A DNA stretch of 64,000 bases from Lentibacillus daqui (GTDB lineage Bacteria > Bacillota > Bacilli > Bacillales > Amphibacillaceae), in NCBI RefSeq assembly GCF_027186265.1, contig NZ_CP114176.1, forward strand, positions 496,001 through 560,000, given 5' to 3'. This document shows positions 9,198-17,166 of the stretch, one piece after another (position 1 is the stretch's first letter; each line of letters starts with the position of its first letter). Below the pieces are notes generated by a model that was not told the DNA's origin, did no database searches, and worked only from the letters and a program-made list of their open reading frames with translations. The position numbers were made by a program, and so were the translations under genes.

Positions 9198-9371
9198 ACG
9201 CACACCCCCTTGTCCTATTTCTTTATGATAGCACATCATTTTTCCATGAGAATAGTCTCTGCAGTGATAAAGTGCATGTTCAAAAAGGAGAATACAATAT
9301 TATTTGACTTTAGTAATAATTGAAACTCCTTGAATCCTCATGTATGATGATAACAGGGGGGGGGAATAGAG

Positions 9372-9647
9372 ATGGAGGTAAAATTAAATGATGCATCCAG
9401 GCAGTGGATTGCATCAAAAGGCGGTCACCTAACAATTAAAACATTGGAAGTAAAAACTTGCTGTGCCCCAAATGTTCAAGAGGTTCTCGCCGTACCAGGA
9501 AAACCGAAGAACACTGGATATTTTCATAAGGTAAGGATGGATAACATAAACATCTATATTCACAAAAGTATCAACCCGGAAAAAACCCTTACACTATCCT
9601 TATCAGGCTTTGGCTTCTTAAAATCGATCGCGACCAGGCTACAATGA
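9372..9647 (+). CDS. CC/Se-motif family small protein
   Basis: Protein of 91 residues that I match, from memory, to the CC/Se motif family, in which some members carry selenocysteine. Here the motif is Cys-Cys (TCCAPNVQEV, near residue 30), followed by GYFHKVRMDNINIYIHKS and the C-terminal SGFGFLKS block. The function is unknown; a redox or metal-binding role is suggested only by the paired cysteines. A G-rich run (GGGGGGGG) 7 bases upstream of ATG serves as ribosome site. It is monocistronic, between the divergent lytST operon and a convergent AI-2E gene. Confidence 0.6.
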   Translation: MEVKLNDASRQWIASKGGHLTIKTLEVKTCCAPNVQEVLAVPGKPKNTGYFHKVRMDNINIYIHKSINPEKTLTLSLSGFGFLKSIATRLQ

Positions 9648-9794
9648 TAGTCGGGGAGGCATAGCTATCATTACTTACTTGCCATTGCCTCGCACCAAAC
9701 TATCAGGCTAAAAGGGATGTGCGCATGGTCGAAATCAAACAAAAGATATGGAGAACATTTCGCGATTCTGAGAGTTTTTTGCCAAAAGTTAAGC

Positions 9795-10823
9795 TTATTG
9801 TTCTTTTATTTGGTTTTTCTTCCCAATGGTTACGACATCCAATACATCCAATAAGAAAACAAATAATGGGATACCGAGTATGAGCCCCCACACACCAAAG
9901 AAGTGCTCTGAGAAGATTAATACAATAAATGTATAAAAGACGGGCAGGTTTGTTTTCGATGACATCAATTTCGGATTTAGAACATAGGCTTCAAATGCGT
10001 GTACAACAGCCACGATAATGAGAATGTATACGACTTGAATGATCCCGCCGATACTGTATGCAATAAAGCAGAGCGGAATAAGTGAAATGATGACCCCGGC
10101 TACGGGTATTAATCCCAGGAAAAAAATCATGATGGCCAACCCAAACAACTGTGGAAAACCCATTAATGATAAGGCAATTGTTGTGATGACGGTGTTGACA
10201 ATCGCAATAATAAATTGTACTTCAATCACTTTTCCAAAGGTAGCTGCGAATTTTTTGCTAAAGTATTCAATTTCTTCATGAAAAGGAGCTATTTTGCTGT
10301 CCTTGAATTTTTTTGTGAAATCAATTAATCGATCCTTTTCCAATAAATAGAACAAACTTAAAAGAAGGGCCAGCAACAACTGCAAACCAAATTTGCCGAT
10401 ATTGGAAAAGTACTCTAATAAAAATGTTACACCTTGATGAAAGTAGTCGGCAATTTGCTTTTCCTTAATATACGTCACAATATAATCAATCACCACATTA
10501 TCCTGTGGCTGCGTATAGAAGTCTGTTAACTGCTTAATTAACTGTGAAATTTCAGAGATGATGATTGGTAAATATTTCACGATTCCAAAAGACAATAATC
10601 CGACAATCAGAACATATTGTACGATAATAATAATTCTCCGATTCATCGGGATCTTTTTTAAAATGATACTGGATAATCGATCCATTAAGAAGGTAAAGAT
10701 AAACGTTAGCAGTATTAAATTCATCATTCCTCGAAGTAAATATAAAATGAAGACAATCAGAGCAAAAATAACTACTCTTTTTATCCCTTTGTTTTGAAAA
10801 AGTTTGCCTGTTAAGTCACCCAT
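9795..10823 (-). CDS. AI-2E family transporter (UPF0118 permease)
   Basis: Integral membrane protein of 342 residues with about eight hydrophobic helices and the large extracytoplasmic loop typical of the AI-2 exporter / YueF-YtvI family. The family block MIFFLGLIPVAGVIISLIPL lies near residue 228 and YVLNPKLMSSKTNLP near 280. Family members have been linked to autoinducer-2 export or to Na+/H+ and lipid functions, so the substrate is open. The start ATG follows GGAGGAATAATAGTCG. Confidence 0.88.
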   Translation of the reverse strand: MGDLTGKLFQNKGIKRVVIFALIVFILYLLRGMMNLILLTFIFTFLMDRLSSIILKKIPMNRRIIIIVQYVLIVGLLSFGIVKYLPIIISEISQLIKQLTDFYTQPQDNVVIDYIVTYIKEKQIADYFHQGVTFLLEYFSNIGKFGLQLLLALLLSLFYLLEKDRLIDFTKKFKDSKIAPFHEEIEYFSKKFAATFGKVIEVQFIIAIVNTVITTIALSLMGFPQLFGLAIMIFFLGLIPVAGVIISLIPLCFIAYSIGGIIQVVYILIIVAVVHAFEAYVLNPKLMSSKTNLPVFYTFIVLIFSEHFFGVWGLILGIPLFVFLLDVLDVVTIGKKNQIKEQ

Positions 10824-10996
10824 CGACTATTATTCCTCCCATATAAAAAAGCACAAGCATTTTGATCAACCTCGACAGGTAAATGGCAACCACAATAGGG
10901 GGTTCGCCTGAGGCACCATTTAACCTTGTGAAGACAGTTGCTGGAACTAGACGTTTTTGAATTACTTTTATCTTTTAAACCCACGAGACTTGTCAA
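10811..10996 (-). CDS. Doubtful small cysteine-rich ORF overlapping the AI-2E gene start
   Basis: A 61-codon frame starting at TTG, with AGGAG only 3 bases upstream, ends inside the first codons of the AI-2E gene. It encodes CLHKVKWCLRRTPYCGCHLP, whose C/H spacing could bind zinc. I recognise no family. The short Shine-Dalgarno spacing and lack of homology argue against it; the overlap with the next gene would fit translational coupling if real. Confidence 0.25.
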   Translation of the reverse strand: MTSLVGLKDKSNSKTSSSSNCLHKVKWCLRRTPYCGCHLPVEVDQNACAFLYGRNNSRWVT

Positions 10997-11040
10997 ATAC
11001 TCCTGTCACCATCTTACTTTATTTTTGCATATATTCCTAC

Positions 11041-11090
11041 TAGTGCGTGTTCAAAAGGATAAAAAGTTCCAGATTTTTTGAACATACTCT
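11041..11090. repeat. Inverted pair of the GTTCAAAA dispersed repeat
   Basis: AGTGCGTGTTCAAAAGG on the plus strand is followed about 15 bases later by TTTTTTGAACATACTCT, its imperfect inverse. The rest of the long gap 10824-11394 shows only the TRAP promoter. Confidence 0.55.
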
Positions 11091-11263
11091 AATGGATGAA
11101 TTAATATTTGTAATCTTTTTCACCCCATTATATGCTTTATGGAATTACATGTTTCCCGTAACAGTTTTGGGGTCAAGGATTTTGTGGAAAAAGAAGTCAC
11201 TACATGTAGCAGTTTACTAGTGTAGGTCTACTTTTTTTGCTTGGATTGGAATTTTCCTAATAC

Positions 11264-11309
11264 TTGATTATAATCCAAAAAGAAGGTAAAATGTACTAAA
11301 GCGTTTTCA
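11264..11309 (+). promoter_or_regulatory. Promoter of the TAXI-TRAP genes with a near-consensus cre site
   Basis: -35 TTGATT at 11264-11269, a 17-base spacer, and -10 TAAAAT at 11287-11292. Immediately downstream, 11295-11309 reads ACTAAAGCGTTTTCA. This fits the CcpA cre consensus WTGNAANCGNWNNCW except for its leading TG. A site overlapping the transcription start would act by blocking initiation, so catabolite repression of this carboxylate importer is plausible but inferred. Confidence 0.55.
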
Positions 11310-11394
11310 AATTAGAAAACTATTTTTATCATAAAGCGCATTATATAAGAGTATAAGATAATGAGCTTTAAATAAAAAATAAGGGGGAATTCAC

Positions 11395-12405
11395 GTGAGA
11401 AAGAAGGTATTGTTGCTAGCTGTTCTTATTTTTGCTGCTGGTATGATCTTAACCGCCTGCGGTGAGAGTGGAAAAGGTTCCAGCTCCAGCTCCGACAGTG
11501 GTGGAAAAAAAGAAGAAAAAACCAGCCTGACACTGGGAACCGGGAGCGTTGGTGGTGTTTATTATCCACTTGGCGGTGAAATGGCAACACTTTGGAAGAA
11601 AAATATTGATGTAGATGGGTTAGATATAAGTTCGGTTGAATCAGGGGCGTCTGTGGAGAATGTTGCCAAAATTCAATCAGGTGACTTCCAACTAGGTATC
11701 GCTCAGAATACGACCATGTTTGATGTAATCAATAAAACTGGTGAATTTGAAGGAAAGGATATGGATGATGTTGTTGTACTTGGCGCTCTTTATCCGGAAG
11801 CCATCCAGGTTGCGACAATGGAATCTGCTGGAGTTGACTCGATTGCTGATCTGAAAGGCAAAAAGATTGCAGTTGGCCCTCCAGGTGGCGCGACACGTGC
11901 GGCTGCCGAGCTGGTTTTAAAGGCCTATGGTATTGAAGATGGCGACTATGAGGCGTTTGAAGAAGGCTTTGGTGATGCAAAGGATAAATTGCAAAATGGC
12001 ACAATTGATGCTTCCATTGAAGTGGTCGGTATTCCTTCTTCTTCCACCGATGAATTGCAAGCGTCGACAAAAGAAGTAAAATTACTTGATATTGATGGAG
12101 ATGCGTTAAAGGAAGTCACGGATAATAGTGATTACGAGGAATATACAGTAGAAGCCGACACATATGATTGGCTAGATGAGCCTGTACAAACTGCTACAGC
12201 TATGGCAATATTAATTGGATCAAAAAGTGAAATCAGTGATGACCTTGCTTATCAACTGACTAAAACACTTGTTGAAAATGCCGGTGACATGTCTATTCAA
12301 CAAGCAGAACTCATTACTAAGGATGATATTATGACAGGGATTCAAGATTTGCCAATTCATCCAGGATCACAAAAATATTTTGATGAGGAAGGTATTGGAG
12401 AATAA
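11395..12405 (+). CDS. TAXI-family TRAP transporter solute-binding lipoprotein
   Basis: Extracytoplasmic binding protein of 336 residues for a TRAP importer, of the TAXI type. It has a lipoprotein signal with lipobox LTAC at residues 19-22 and a Ser/Gly/Lys-rich linker to about residue 45. The mature domain opens with LTLGTGSVGGVYYPLGGEMA, the TAXI hallmark, and ends HPGSQKYFDEEGI, also typical. GTG start after AAGGGGGAATTCAC. The cognate permease is the next gene, separated by a terminator hairpin that should let the binding protein be made in excess. The ligand is unknown; relatives bind glutamate or other carboxylates. Confidence 0.93.
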   Translation: MRKKVLLLAVLIFAAGMILTACGESGKGSSSSSDSGGKKEEKTSLTLGTGSVGGVYYPLGGEMATLWKKNIDVDGLDISSVESGASVENVAKIQSGDFQLGIAQNTTMFDVINKTGEFEGKDMDDVVVLGALYPEAIQVATMESAGVDSIADLKGKKIAVGPPGGATRAAAELVLKAYGIEDGDYEAFEEGFGDAKDKLQNGTIDASIEVVGIPSSSTDELQASTKEVKLLDIDGDALKEVTDNSDYEEYTVEADTYDWLDEPVQTATAMAILIGSKSEISDDLAYQLTKTLVENAGDMSIQQAELITKDDIMTGIQDLPIHPGSQKYFDEEGIGE

Positions 12406-12483
12406 TTACGACTAGCAGCATGTAGATAATTGACACGGATCTGTTCAGGTTATCATGTTAAAATTAATTAATTACCTAATCAT

Positions 12484-12515
12484 AAAGAACCGGACAGCGC
12501 TTGTCCGGTTCTTTA
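12484..12515 (+). terminator. Terminator hairpin between TRAP binding protein and permease
   Basis: Strong stem AAAGAACCGGACA / TGTCCGGTTCTTT with a 5-base loop. The T tract is short, so partial read-through into the permease gene is expected, the usual way to set a high binding-protein to permease ratio. Confidence 0.75.
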
Positions 12516-12534
12516 ACCTCAAAAAGCAGAGACG

Positions 12535-12551
12535 GCCGCTAGGCGCTGGAG
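12535..12551 (-). repeat. Fragment of the dispersed intergenic repeat seen at 26.8 kb
   Basis: GCCGCTAGGCGCTGGAG is the reverse complement, with one mismatch, of 26867-26883 inside the longer repeat upstream of hsp20. It lies in the leader of the TRAP permease gene. Confidence 0.6.
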
Positions 12552-12589
12552 TTAGACTAAAATGAAATGTTAAGAACGGAGGGATAACA

Positions 12590-14545
12590 TTGTCTGACAC
12601 ATCTAACACACAAGAAATCGATCAGCATGAATTAATGGCCAAGTATGATAAGGAGAGTGCCTTTCGAACCAATCTGGGTCCCTGGGGCTGGATTACCTTA
12701 ATCATCGGTGGAGCACTGACCATATTTCAACTTTATACAGCATTTTACGGTTCAAAGGTATCCCTAATTCAAGGAGCTATCCATCTTGGTGCAGGGTTAA
12801 GCTTGGTATATCTGCTTTATCCTATCAAAAAGTCAATGACCAAGCGACAGGGCGTGCCTTGGTATGATGCGTTATTAGCACTAGCTTCACTTTTTGCGAA
12901 TTTTTATATTTTATTTAATTACGAGCGGTTAATTAACGAAGCAATTATTTTTGGATTTACAGCATTTGATCAAATTGTAGCAACTGCCGGTGTATTGTTA
13001 TTACTGGAGGCAACAAGGCGAGTAGTTGGGCTGCCGATCGTCATTATTGCGATTGTAGCTTTGCTTTATGGACTTCTTGGTGCGTATATTCCGGTTATTG
13101 GCCATTCAGGTAAGGATTGGCCAACGCTAGCAACGGAAATGTTTTATAGTTCAAGCTCCATCTTCGGCACTCCAATACAAATTTCATCTACCTACATATA
13201 TTTGTTTTTATTTTTCGGTGTAATCCTGGTAAAAACAAATATTGGTCAATTTTTCAATGATATTGCCTTAAAGCTGACTGGTAGATACACCGGTGGTACG
13301 GCAAAGGCTGCAGTGGCGGCTAGTGCACTCCAGGGAATGGTTAGCGGTAGCTCCGTTGCTAATACGGTTGGTTCTGGATCTTTCACCATTCCCATGATGA
13401 AAAATGCTGGATTTAAACCGCATTTTGCGGCTGCCACTGAGGCATCCGCTTCAACCGGGGGACAAATTATGCCACCAATTATGGGTGCTGCTGCATTTAT
13501 TATGGCAGCTTACACGGGTGTTCCGTACAATGAGATCATTGTGATTGCGATCATCCCGGCTATCCTGTATTTTTCAGGTGTATTTATGGGCACGCATTTT
13601 GAGGCGCGGAAGCAGGGCATAATGGGTTTGCCCAAGGAAAAACTGCCTAAACTAAAAAACCTTGCAAAACGATTGGATTTATTCATTCCTCTGATTGCGA
13701 TTGTCGGTTTCTTATTAATTGGGAAAACCCCAACATATGCGGCATTGTTTGCAATTGTGGCAGCCTTTATTATTAGCTTCTTTAGGAAAAGTACAAGAAT
13801 GCCTTTTAAGGAAATTATTAAAATGCTGGAAGAAGGCGCTAGGTCAGCGCTTCCAGTTATTGCTGCCTGTGCAACCGCAGGAATTATTGCCGGTACAGTG
13901 ACAACTACCGGATTAGGGCCGAAAATTGCTAGTGGACTTATTGAACTTGCCCATAATCAGTTTTTCCTTGTCATGTTCTTTACGATGATTGCCTGTCTGA
14001 TTCTGGGAATGGGGTTGCCTACAACAGCTAACTATGTTGTTACGGCAACAATGGCTGCACCGGCATTATTGGCTTTTGATGTGCCAGTAATTGCAGTGCA
14101 TATGTTTGTTTTTTACTTTGGAATTGTAGCGGATATTACTCCGCCAGTATGTTTAGCGGCTTACGCTGGTGCCGGAATAGCTGGTGCCAATCCAATGAAA
14201 GCGGGGGTAACCGCCGTCAAGCTGGCGATCGCTGCGTTTATTATTCCATATATGTTTGTTACGCAACCGATTCTGTTATTACAGGGGGATGCCAATGTAT
14301 GGAATGTATCAATCGCAATTATTACAGCTATGCTTGGGATGGCAAGTATAAGTGCTGCCATGATTGGTTATTACGTCAAGTCGGTCAATTGGATCGAACG
14401 AATTATCATGTTTATTGCAGGTCTATTACTTGTCTATCCGGACATTACATTATCGGCGCTAGGATTAGTGATCTTTGCGGCAATTACAGCGTTTCAATTT
14501 ATTAGAGGAAAAGCAGAAGAGAAAAACAAGCGTGAGACTGCATAA
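12590..14545 (+). CDS. TRAP transporter fused permease (DctQ-DctM, 4TM/12TM)
   Basis: Membrane permease of 651 residues in which the small DctQ-like and large DctM-like subunits are one chain, as is normal for TAXI-type TRAP systems. The DctM part shows GMVSGSSVANTVGSGSFTIP near residue 250, EASASTGGQIMPPIMGAAAF near 283, and a second-half repeat GLPTTANYVVTATMAAPAL near 480. Start TTG 12590 is supported by GGAGGG 5 bases upstream. With the preceding lipoprotein it forms a sodium- or proton-driven importer, probably for an organic acid. Confidence 0.93.
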   Translation: MSDTSNTQEIDQHELMAKYDKESAFRTNLGPWGWITLIIGGALTIFQLYTAFYGSKVSLIQGAIHLGAGLSLVYLLYPIKKSMTKRQGVPWYDALLALASLFANFYILFNYERLINEAIIFGFTAFDQIVATAGVLLLLEATRRVVGLPIVIIAIVALLYGLLGAYIPVIGHSGKDWPTLATEMFYSSSSIFGTPIQISSTYIYLFLFFGVILVKTNIGQFFNDIALKLTGRYTGGTAKAAVAASALQGMVSGSSVANTVGSGSFTIPMMKNAGFKPHFAAATEASASTGGQIMPPIMGAAAFIMAAYTGVPYNEIIVIAIIPAILYFSGVFMGTHFEARKQGIMGLPKEKLPKLKNLAKRLDLFIPLIAIVGFLLIGKTPTYAALFAIVAAFIISFFRKSTRMPFKEIIKMLEEGARSALPVIAACATAGIIAGTVTTTGLGPKIASGLIELAHNQFFLVMFFTMIACLILGMGLPTTANYVVTATMAAPALLAFDVPVIAVHMFVFYFGIVADITPPVCLAAYAGAGIAGANPMKAGVTAVKLAIAAFIIPYMFVTQPILLLQGDANVWNVSIAIITAMLGMASISAAMIGYYVKSVNWIERIIMFIAGLLLVYPDITLSALGLVIFAAITAFQFIRGKAEEKNKRETA

Positions 14546-14546
14546 T

Positions 14547-14578
14547 AAAAAGGCAGGTAAGGGAAATCTTACCTGCCA
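14547..14578 (-). terminator. Terminator hairpin, minus-strand polarity
   Basis: Stem GGCAGGTAAG / CTTACCTGCC (14552-14578). The T tract (TTTTTATTAT) follows it only on the minus strand, so it best terminates transcripts arriving from trhO; it may also stop the TRAP transcript weakly. Confidence 0.75.
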
Positions 14579-14607
14579 ACCAATACACCAAGTCAGAAGT
14601 TTTTCTT

Positions 14608-14727
14608 TTAGATCATTCGAACTCCTGTACTTATAATTTCCTTAACGATTGGATTATCTTCGTGGAGTTCCTTTACTTTAAATGGATGCGTTTCAATCCG
14701 ATTACCTACCTGACGTCTGATCTTCAT
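14608..14727 (-). CDS. Short hypothetical ORF (39 aa) downstream of trhO
   Basis: An ATG-started frame on the minus strand encodes a basic/acidic peptide beginning MKIRRQVGNRIETHPFKVK and ending IISTGVRMI, placed between trhO and its terminator. No good Shine-Dalgarno is visible. Just upstream another frame reads KEAAWGMVEEHSI and stops across the ATG, so this may be the tail of a frameshifted gene. I do not recognise it. Confidence 0.35.
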   Translation of the reverse strand: MKIRRQVGNRIETHPFKVKELHEDNPIVKEIISTGVRMI

Positions 14728-14769
14728 TAAATTGAATGTTCTTCAACCATGCCCCAGGCTGCTTCTTTG

Positions 14770-15744
14770 TTATGCTTCTTGTTTCATATTTTCGCGCTCA
14801 ATGATATCCAATCTCCGCTGAATTTCTTCCTGCGATAAATTGTGTTCTTTCACATATAGATTATTTGGCGTTACCCGGCATTCATGGGTGCATCCGCGCA
14901 TATATTTGTGCTCGTTTTCCTCGGAGCAAAGGATTTGTTTATTGCAATCCGGGTTGGCACAGTTGACATAGCGTTCACATGGTGTGCCATCGAAGTAATC
15001 TGTACCGACAACAACATGTTCTTTATGATTGATCGGAACGGAAATTCGCTCATCAAACACATAGCATTGTCCGTCCCAAAGTTCTCCTTGGACTTCGGGG
15101 TCTTTGCCATAGGTTACGATGCCGCCATGCAGTTGATTCACATCTTCAATCCCTTCATCCATAAGCCACCCGGTAACCTTTTCACAGCGAATACCGCCAG
15201 TACAATAGGTTAAAACTTTTTTTCCTTTTAACTGCTCTTTATGGTTTTGAACCCATTCAGGGAAATCTCGGAAATTCTCGATATCGGGATTAACAGCTCC
15301 GCGAAAATGTCCTAAATCATATTCGTAATCGTTTCGCGTATCTAATATCACGGTATCTTCAGATTGCATGGCGTCGTAGAATTCTTTTGGCGAAAGAAAT
15401 TTACCTGTTTTTTCTAACGGGCTAACGGCATCATCCTGACGTAGTGTTACAAGTTCCGCCCGGTGTCTGACGTGCATTTTCTTGAATGCATGTCCGTCAT
15501 GTTTATCGATTTTGAACGTCATGTCACGAAAACGTGGATCACGGTGCATGAAGTCCATGTATTTTTCCGTTTGTTCAACAGGGCCGGATACAGTACCGTT
15601 AATTCCTTCTTTTGCTACTAAAATCCGGCCTTTTAAACCAAGATCTTTACAAAACTGCAGATGTTCGGCTGCAAACGTTTCGGGATCCTCCATTGGAACA
15701 AATTTGTAATACAATAAAACCTGATAATCTTGATTGTCTTCCAT
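14770..15744 (-). CDS. trhO: tRNA uridine(34) hydroxylase (rhodanese-like)
   Basis: Cytosolic enzyme of 324 residues that hydroxylates U34 of tRNA to 5-hydroxyuridine in an oxygen-dependent route (YceA/YbfQ/TrhO family). An N-terminal ferredoxin-like domain (YYKFVPMEDPETFAAEH, GRILVAKEGINGTVSG) is followed by a rhodanese domain whose active loop is TYCTGGIRCEKVTGW, with the catalytic Cys. A cysteine-rich C-terminal segment follows (CANPDCNKQILCSEEN, CTHECR). I start at ATG 15744, which follows GAAGGTGGTAACGAA; the longer frame from 15780 has no site. Confidence 0.95.
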   Translation of the reverse strand: MEDNQDYQVLLYYKFVPMEDPETFAAEHLQFCKDLGLKGRILVAKEGINGTVSGPVEQTEKYMDFMHRDPRFRDMTFKIDKHDGHAFKKMHVRHRAELVTLRQDDAVSPLEKTGKFLSPKEFYDAMQSEDTVILDTRNDYEYDLGHFRGAVNPDIENFRDFPEWVQNHKEQLKGKKVLTYCTGGIRCEKVTGWLMDEGIEDVNQLHGGIVTYGKDPEVQGELWDGQCYVFDERISVPINHKEHVVVGTDYFDGTPCERYVNCANPDCNKQILCSEENEHKYMRGCTHECRVTPNNLYVKEHNLSQEEIQRRLDIIERENMKQEA

Positions 15745-15928
15745 TTCGTTACCACCTTCATTTATATTTGCAAGATACAAATGGTTGGCAGTGTTTATTT
15801 ATTTTTATCTTGCATAAAGGGTATTATATCAGTGTTTACAGATCGGTTCAACGTTGAAATATTTCCTCTGATTTTTGTTGTGACTAATTTTTACCGGAAA
15901 TAGTACATCTCCGCACTTTGTTTCCTAT

Positions 15929-16120
15929 CTACCGAGAAAGCTTATCAACCTTTTCCCGTACTTTATCTTTTGCTTTGCTATAGGCTTCTTGTACTTTCCC
16001 GGCCGCTTTATCTTTTTTCCCGGATGTCTTTGTTTCTTCATCTCCGGTTAATTCAGCCCATTCTTGCTTCAAATCACCTTTTACCTGTTTACCCTTTCCT
16101 TTTGCTTTGTCCTTAGACAT
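15929..16120 (-). CDS. CsbD family general stress protein
   Basis: Small, highly charged hydrophilic protein of 63 residues (MSKDKAKGKGKQVKGDLKQE, then KKDKAAGKVQEAYSKAKDKV), typical of CsbD, a sigma-B-type stress protein of unknown biochemical role in Bacillus. An ATG two codons upstream overlaps the Shine-Dalgarno (GAAAGGTGG), so the second ATG is the better start. It sits between trhO and a decayed release-factor gene. Confidence 0.85.
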   Translation of the reverse strand: MSKDKAKGKGKQVKGDLKQEWAELTGDEETKTSGKKDKAAGKVQEAYSKAKDKVREKVDKLSR

Positions 16121-16179
16121 TCTCATCCACCTTTCTCCATTTTTTAAAATTGATCTTATTCGTTTGTTTCACTTATGCA

Positions 16180-16395
16180 TCAAGCACGGCAGCTAATATT
16201 TTGTCTGCATCCCAGTTCAATATATTGCTTGGTGGCATCGGCCAAATCCTTGAGGGCATTTTTAAGATGAATTTTCCGCTCACCCTTTTGCTACTCAGGA
16301 CTGCTGCGATCCATGTTCAGATACATAGTAAACACTTTCTTTGCATCGTTGTAGTCGATATTTTCTAGTTCTTTGAGTTGATCTTTAAGAAGCAT
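16180..16395 (-). pseudogene. Remnant of a VLRF1-type (aeRF1-like) release factor gene
   Basis: With a good GGAGGAG ribosome site, the minus strand encodes MLLKDQLKELENIDYNDAKK, then VFTMYLNMDRSSPE, a TAG stop (16293-16291), and in the same frame QKGERKIHLKNALKDL. This matches the N-terminus of the VLRF1/aeRF1-type release-factor family of Bacilli as I remember it (motif VFTMYLNTD and QKGEWKI). About 70 codons remain of an expected 350 or more, so this is a truncated, nonsense-mutated remnant. The ribosome site is still intact. Confidence 0.6.
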
Positions 16396-16498
16396 GTGAT
16401 TGTTCTCTCCTCCTTTGTCTATTTTTTTCTATCCTCTTATAATTTTCTTTCCCCTCAAAAAAAACATTTTAAACTGCTGCAGCAAATGAATGAATGAT

Positions 16499-16525
16499 GT
16501 TTACTCCGTTGCCTAATCGGGGAAT
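16499..16525 (+). promoter_or_regulatory. Predicted sigma-B promoter of the DUF2188 gene
   Basis: GTTTAC at 16499-16504, then a 14-15 base spacer and GGGGAAT at 16519-16525, close to the sigma-B pattern GTTTAA-N13-15-GGGWAW. It lies about 45 bases before the start codon at 16572. A general-stress promoter fits the neighbouring csbD. Confidence 0.45.
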
Positions 16526-16571
16526 AATCTGTCGTAAAAGGCAAGCCATTCTTTTTAGGAGGTGAACCGCA

Positions 16572-17030
16572 ATGCCTTGGGATATGGATGATTATCCTAG
16601 TTCTATGAAAAACTTAGATGAGGTTGTTCGTAAAAAAGCAATTGATATCGCCAATGCTATGGTGGATGAAGGATATAAAGCGTCTCGCGCCATTCCCATT
16701 GCCACCAAGCAAGCCAAAACGTGGTATGAGGATGCCAGCCAAGATGAAATTCAAGCATTCAAAAACCAGGCAGATCCGACAGCGAGAGGCAACAGGGATG
16801 ATCGGTATGCAAGCCGTCCGGAAATGTTGGAGAAAAATGAACGGATTATCCCCCATGAAAAAGGATGGGCTGTCCAGGCTAACGGCGCCAAGCAGCCAAG
16901 CGATGTATTCGATACGAAAGCCGGTGCCATTGACCGTGGTAAAGAGATTGCCAAAAACAAAGGGACAGGTCTTACCATTCACCGAAAAGACGGAACCATT
17001 GAGGATCATATATCTTATAACAAATCATAA
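16572..17030 (+). CDS. DUF2188-containing stress-related protein
   Basis: Soluble protein of 152 residues. The first half begins MPWDMDDYPSSMKNLDEVVR and contains ASRAIPIATKQAKTWYE, a conserved block in proteins of this type. The C-terminal 60 residues form a DUF2188 domain (GWAVQANGAKQPSDVF, TGLTIHRKDGTI). The biochemical role is unknown. AGGAGGTG precedes ATG 16572, and a sigma-B-like promoter is visible upstream. It ends next to a palindromic terminator. Confidence 0.8.
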   Translation: MPWDMDDYPSSMKNLDEVVRKKAIDIANAMVDEGYKASRAIPIATKQAKTWYEDASQDEIQAFKNQADPTARGNRDDRYASRPEMLEKNERIIPHEKGWAVQANGAKQPSDVFDTKAGAIDRGKEIAKNKGTGLTIHRKDGTIEDHISYNKS

Positions 17031-17082
17031 AAGTGAGTGTTCAAAAAGAGAGGCTTGGACAAAACCCGGTCAATTAAGTTTA

Positions 17083-17124
17083 AAAAATGGTACCTATCAT
17101 TCCATTGATGAAGGTACCATTTTT
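17083..17124. terminator. Bidirectional terminator, possibly within an IS remnant
   Basis: Stem AAAAATGGTACC / GGTACCATTTTT with an 18-base loop. The flanking text (GAGGCTTGGACAAAACCCGG at 17050-17069) resembles the terminal part of Bacillaceae transposons such as the IS1182 family, but I cannot confirm this. It serves both the DUF2188 gene and the convergent BCCT gene. Confidence 0.65.
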
Positions 17125-17166
17125 AAATTTCCTATGGGTTTATGTAAGCAAAAAAGGACACTTTAA

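Noticed and set aside
9454..9470. Selenocysteine (recoded TGA) in the CC/Se gene
   Set aside because: Both motif codons are TGC/TGT, so there is no recoding; no SECIS element needed.
9723..9890. Plus-strand frame over the 3' end of the AI-2E gene
   Set aside because: Overlaps a well-supported gene in antisense and has no Shine-Dalgarno.
16614..17009. 131-codon minus-strand frame over the DUF2188 gene
   Set aside because: Shadow frame; the plus-strand gene has a proper start, ribosome site and domain.
17040..17166. Complete insertion sequence beside the BCCT gene
   Set aside because: Only a terminus-like stretch and a palindrome are present; no transposase frame and no target duplications.
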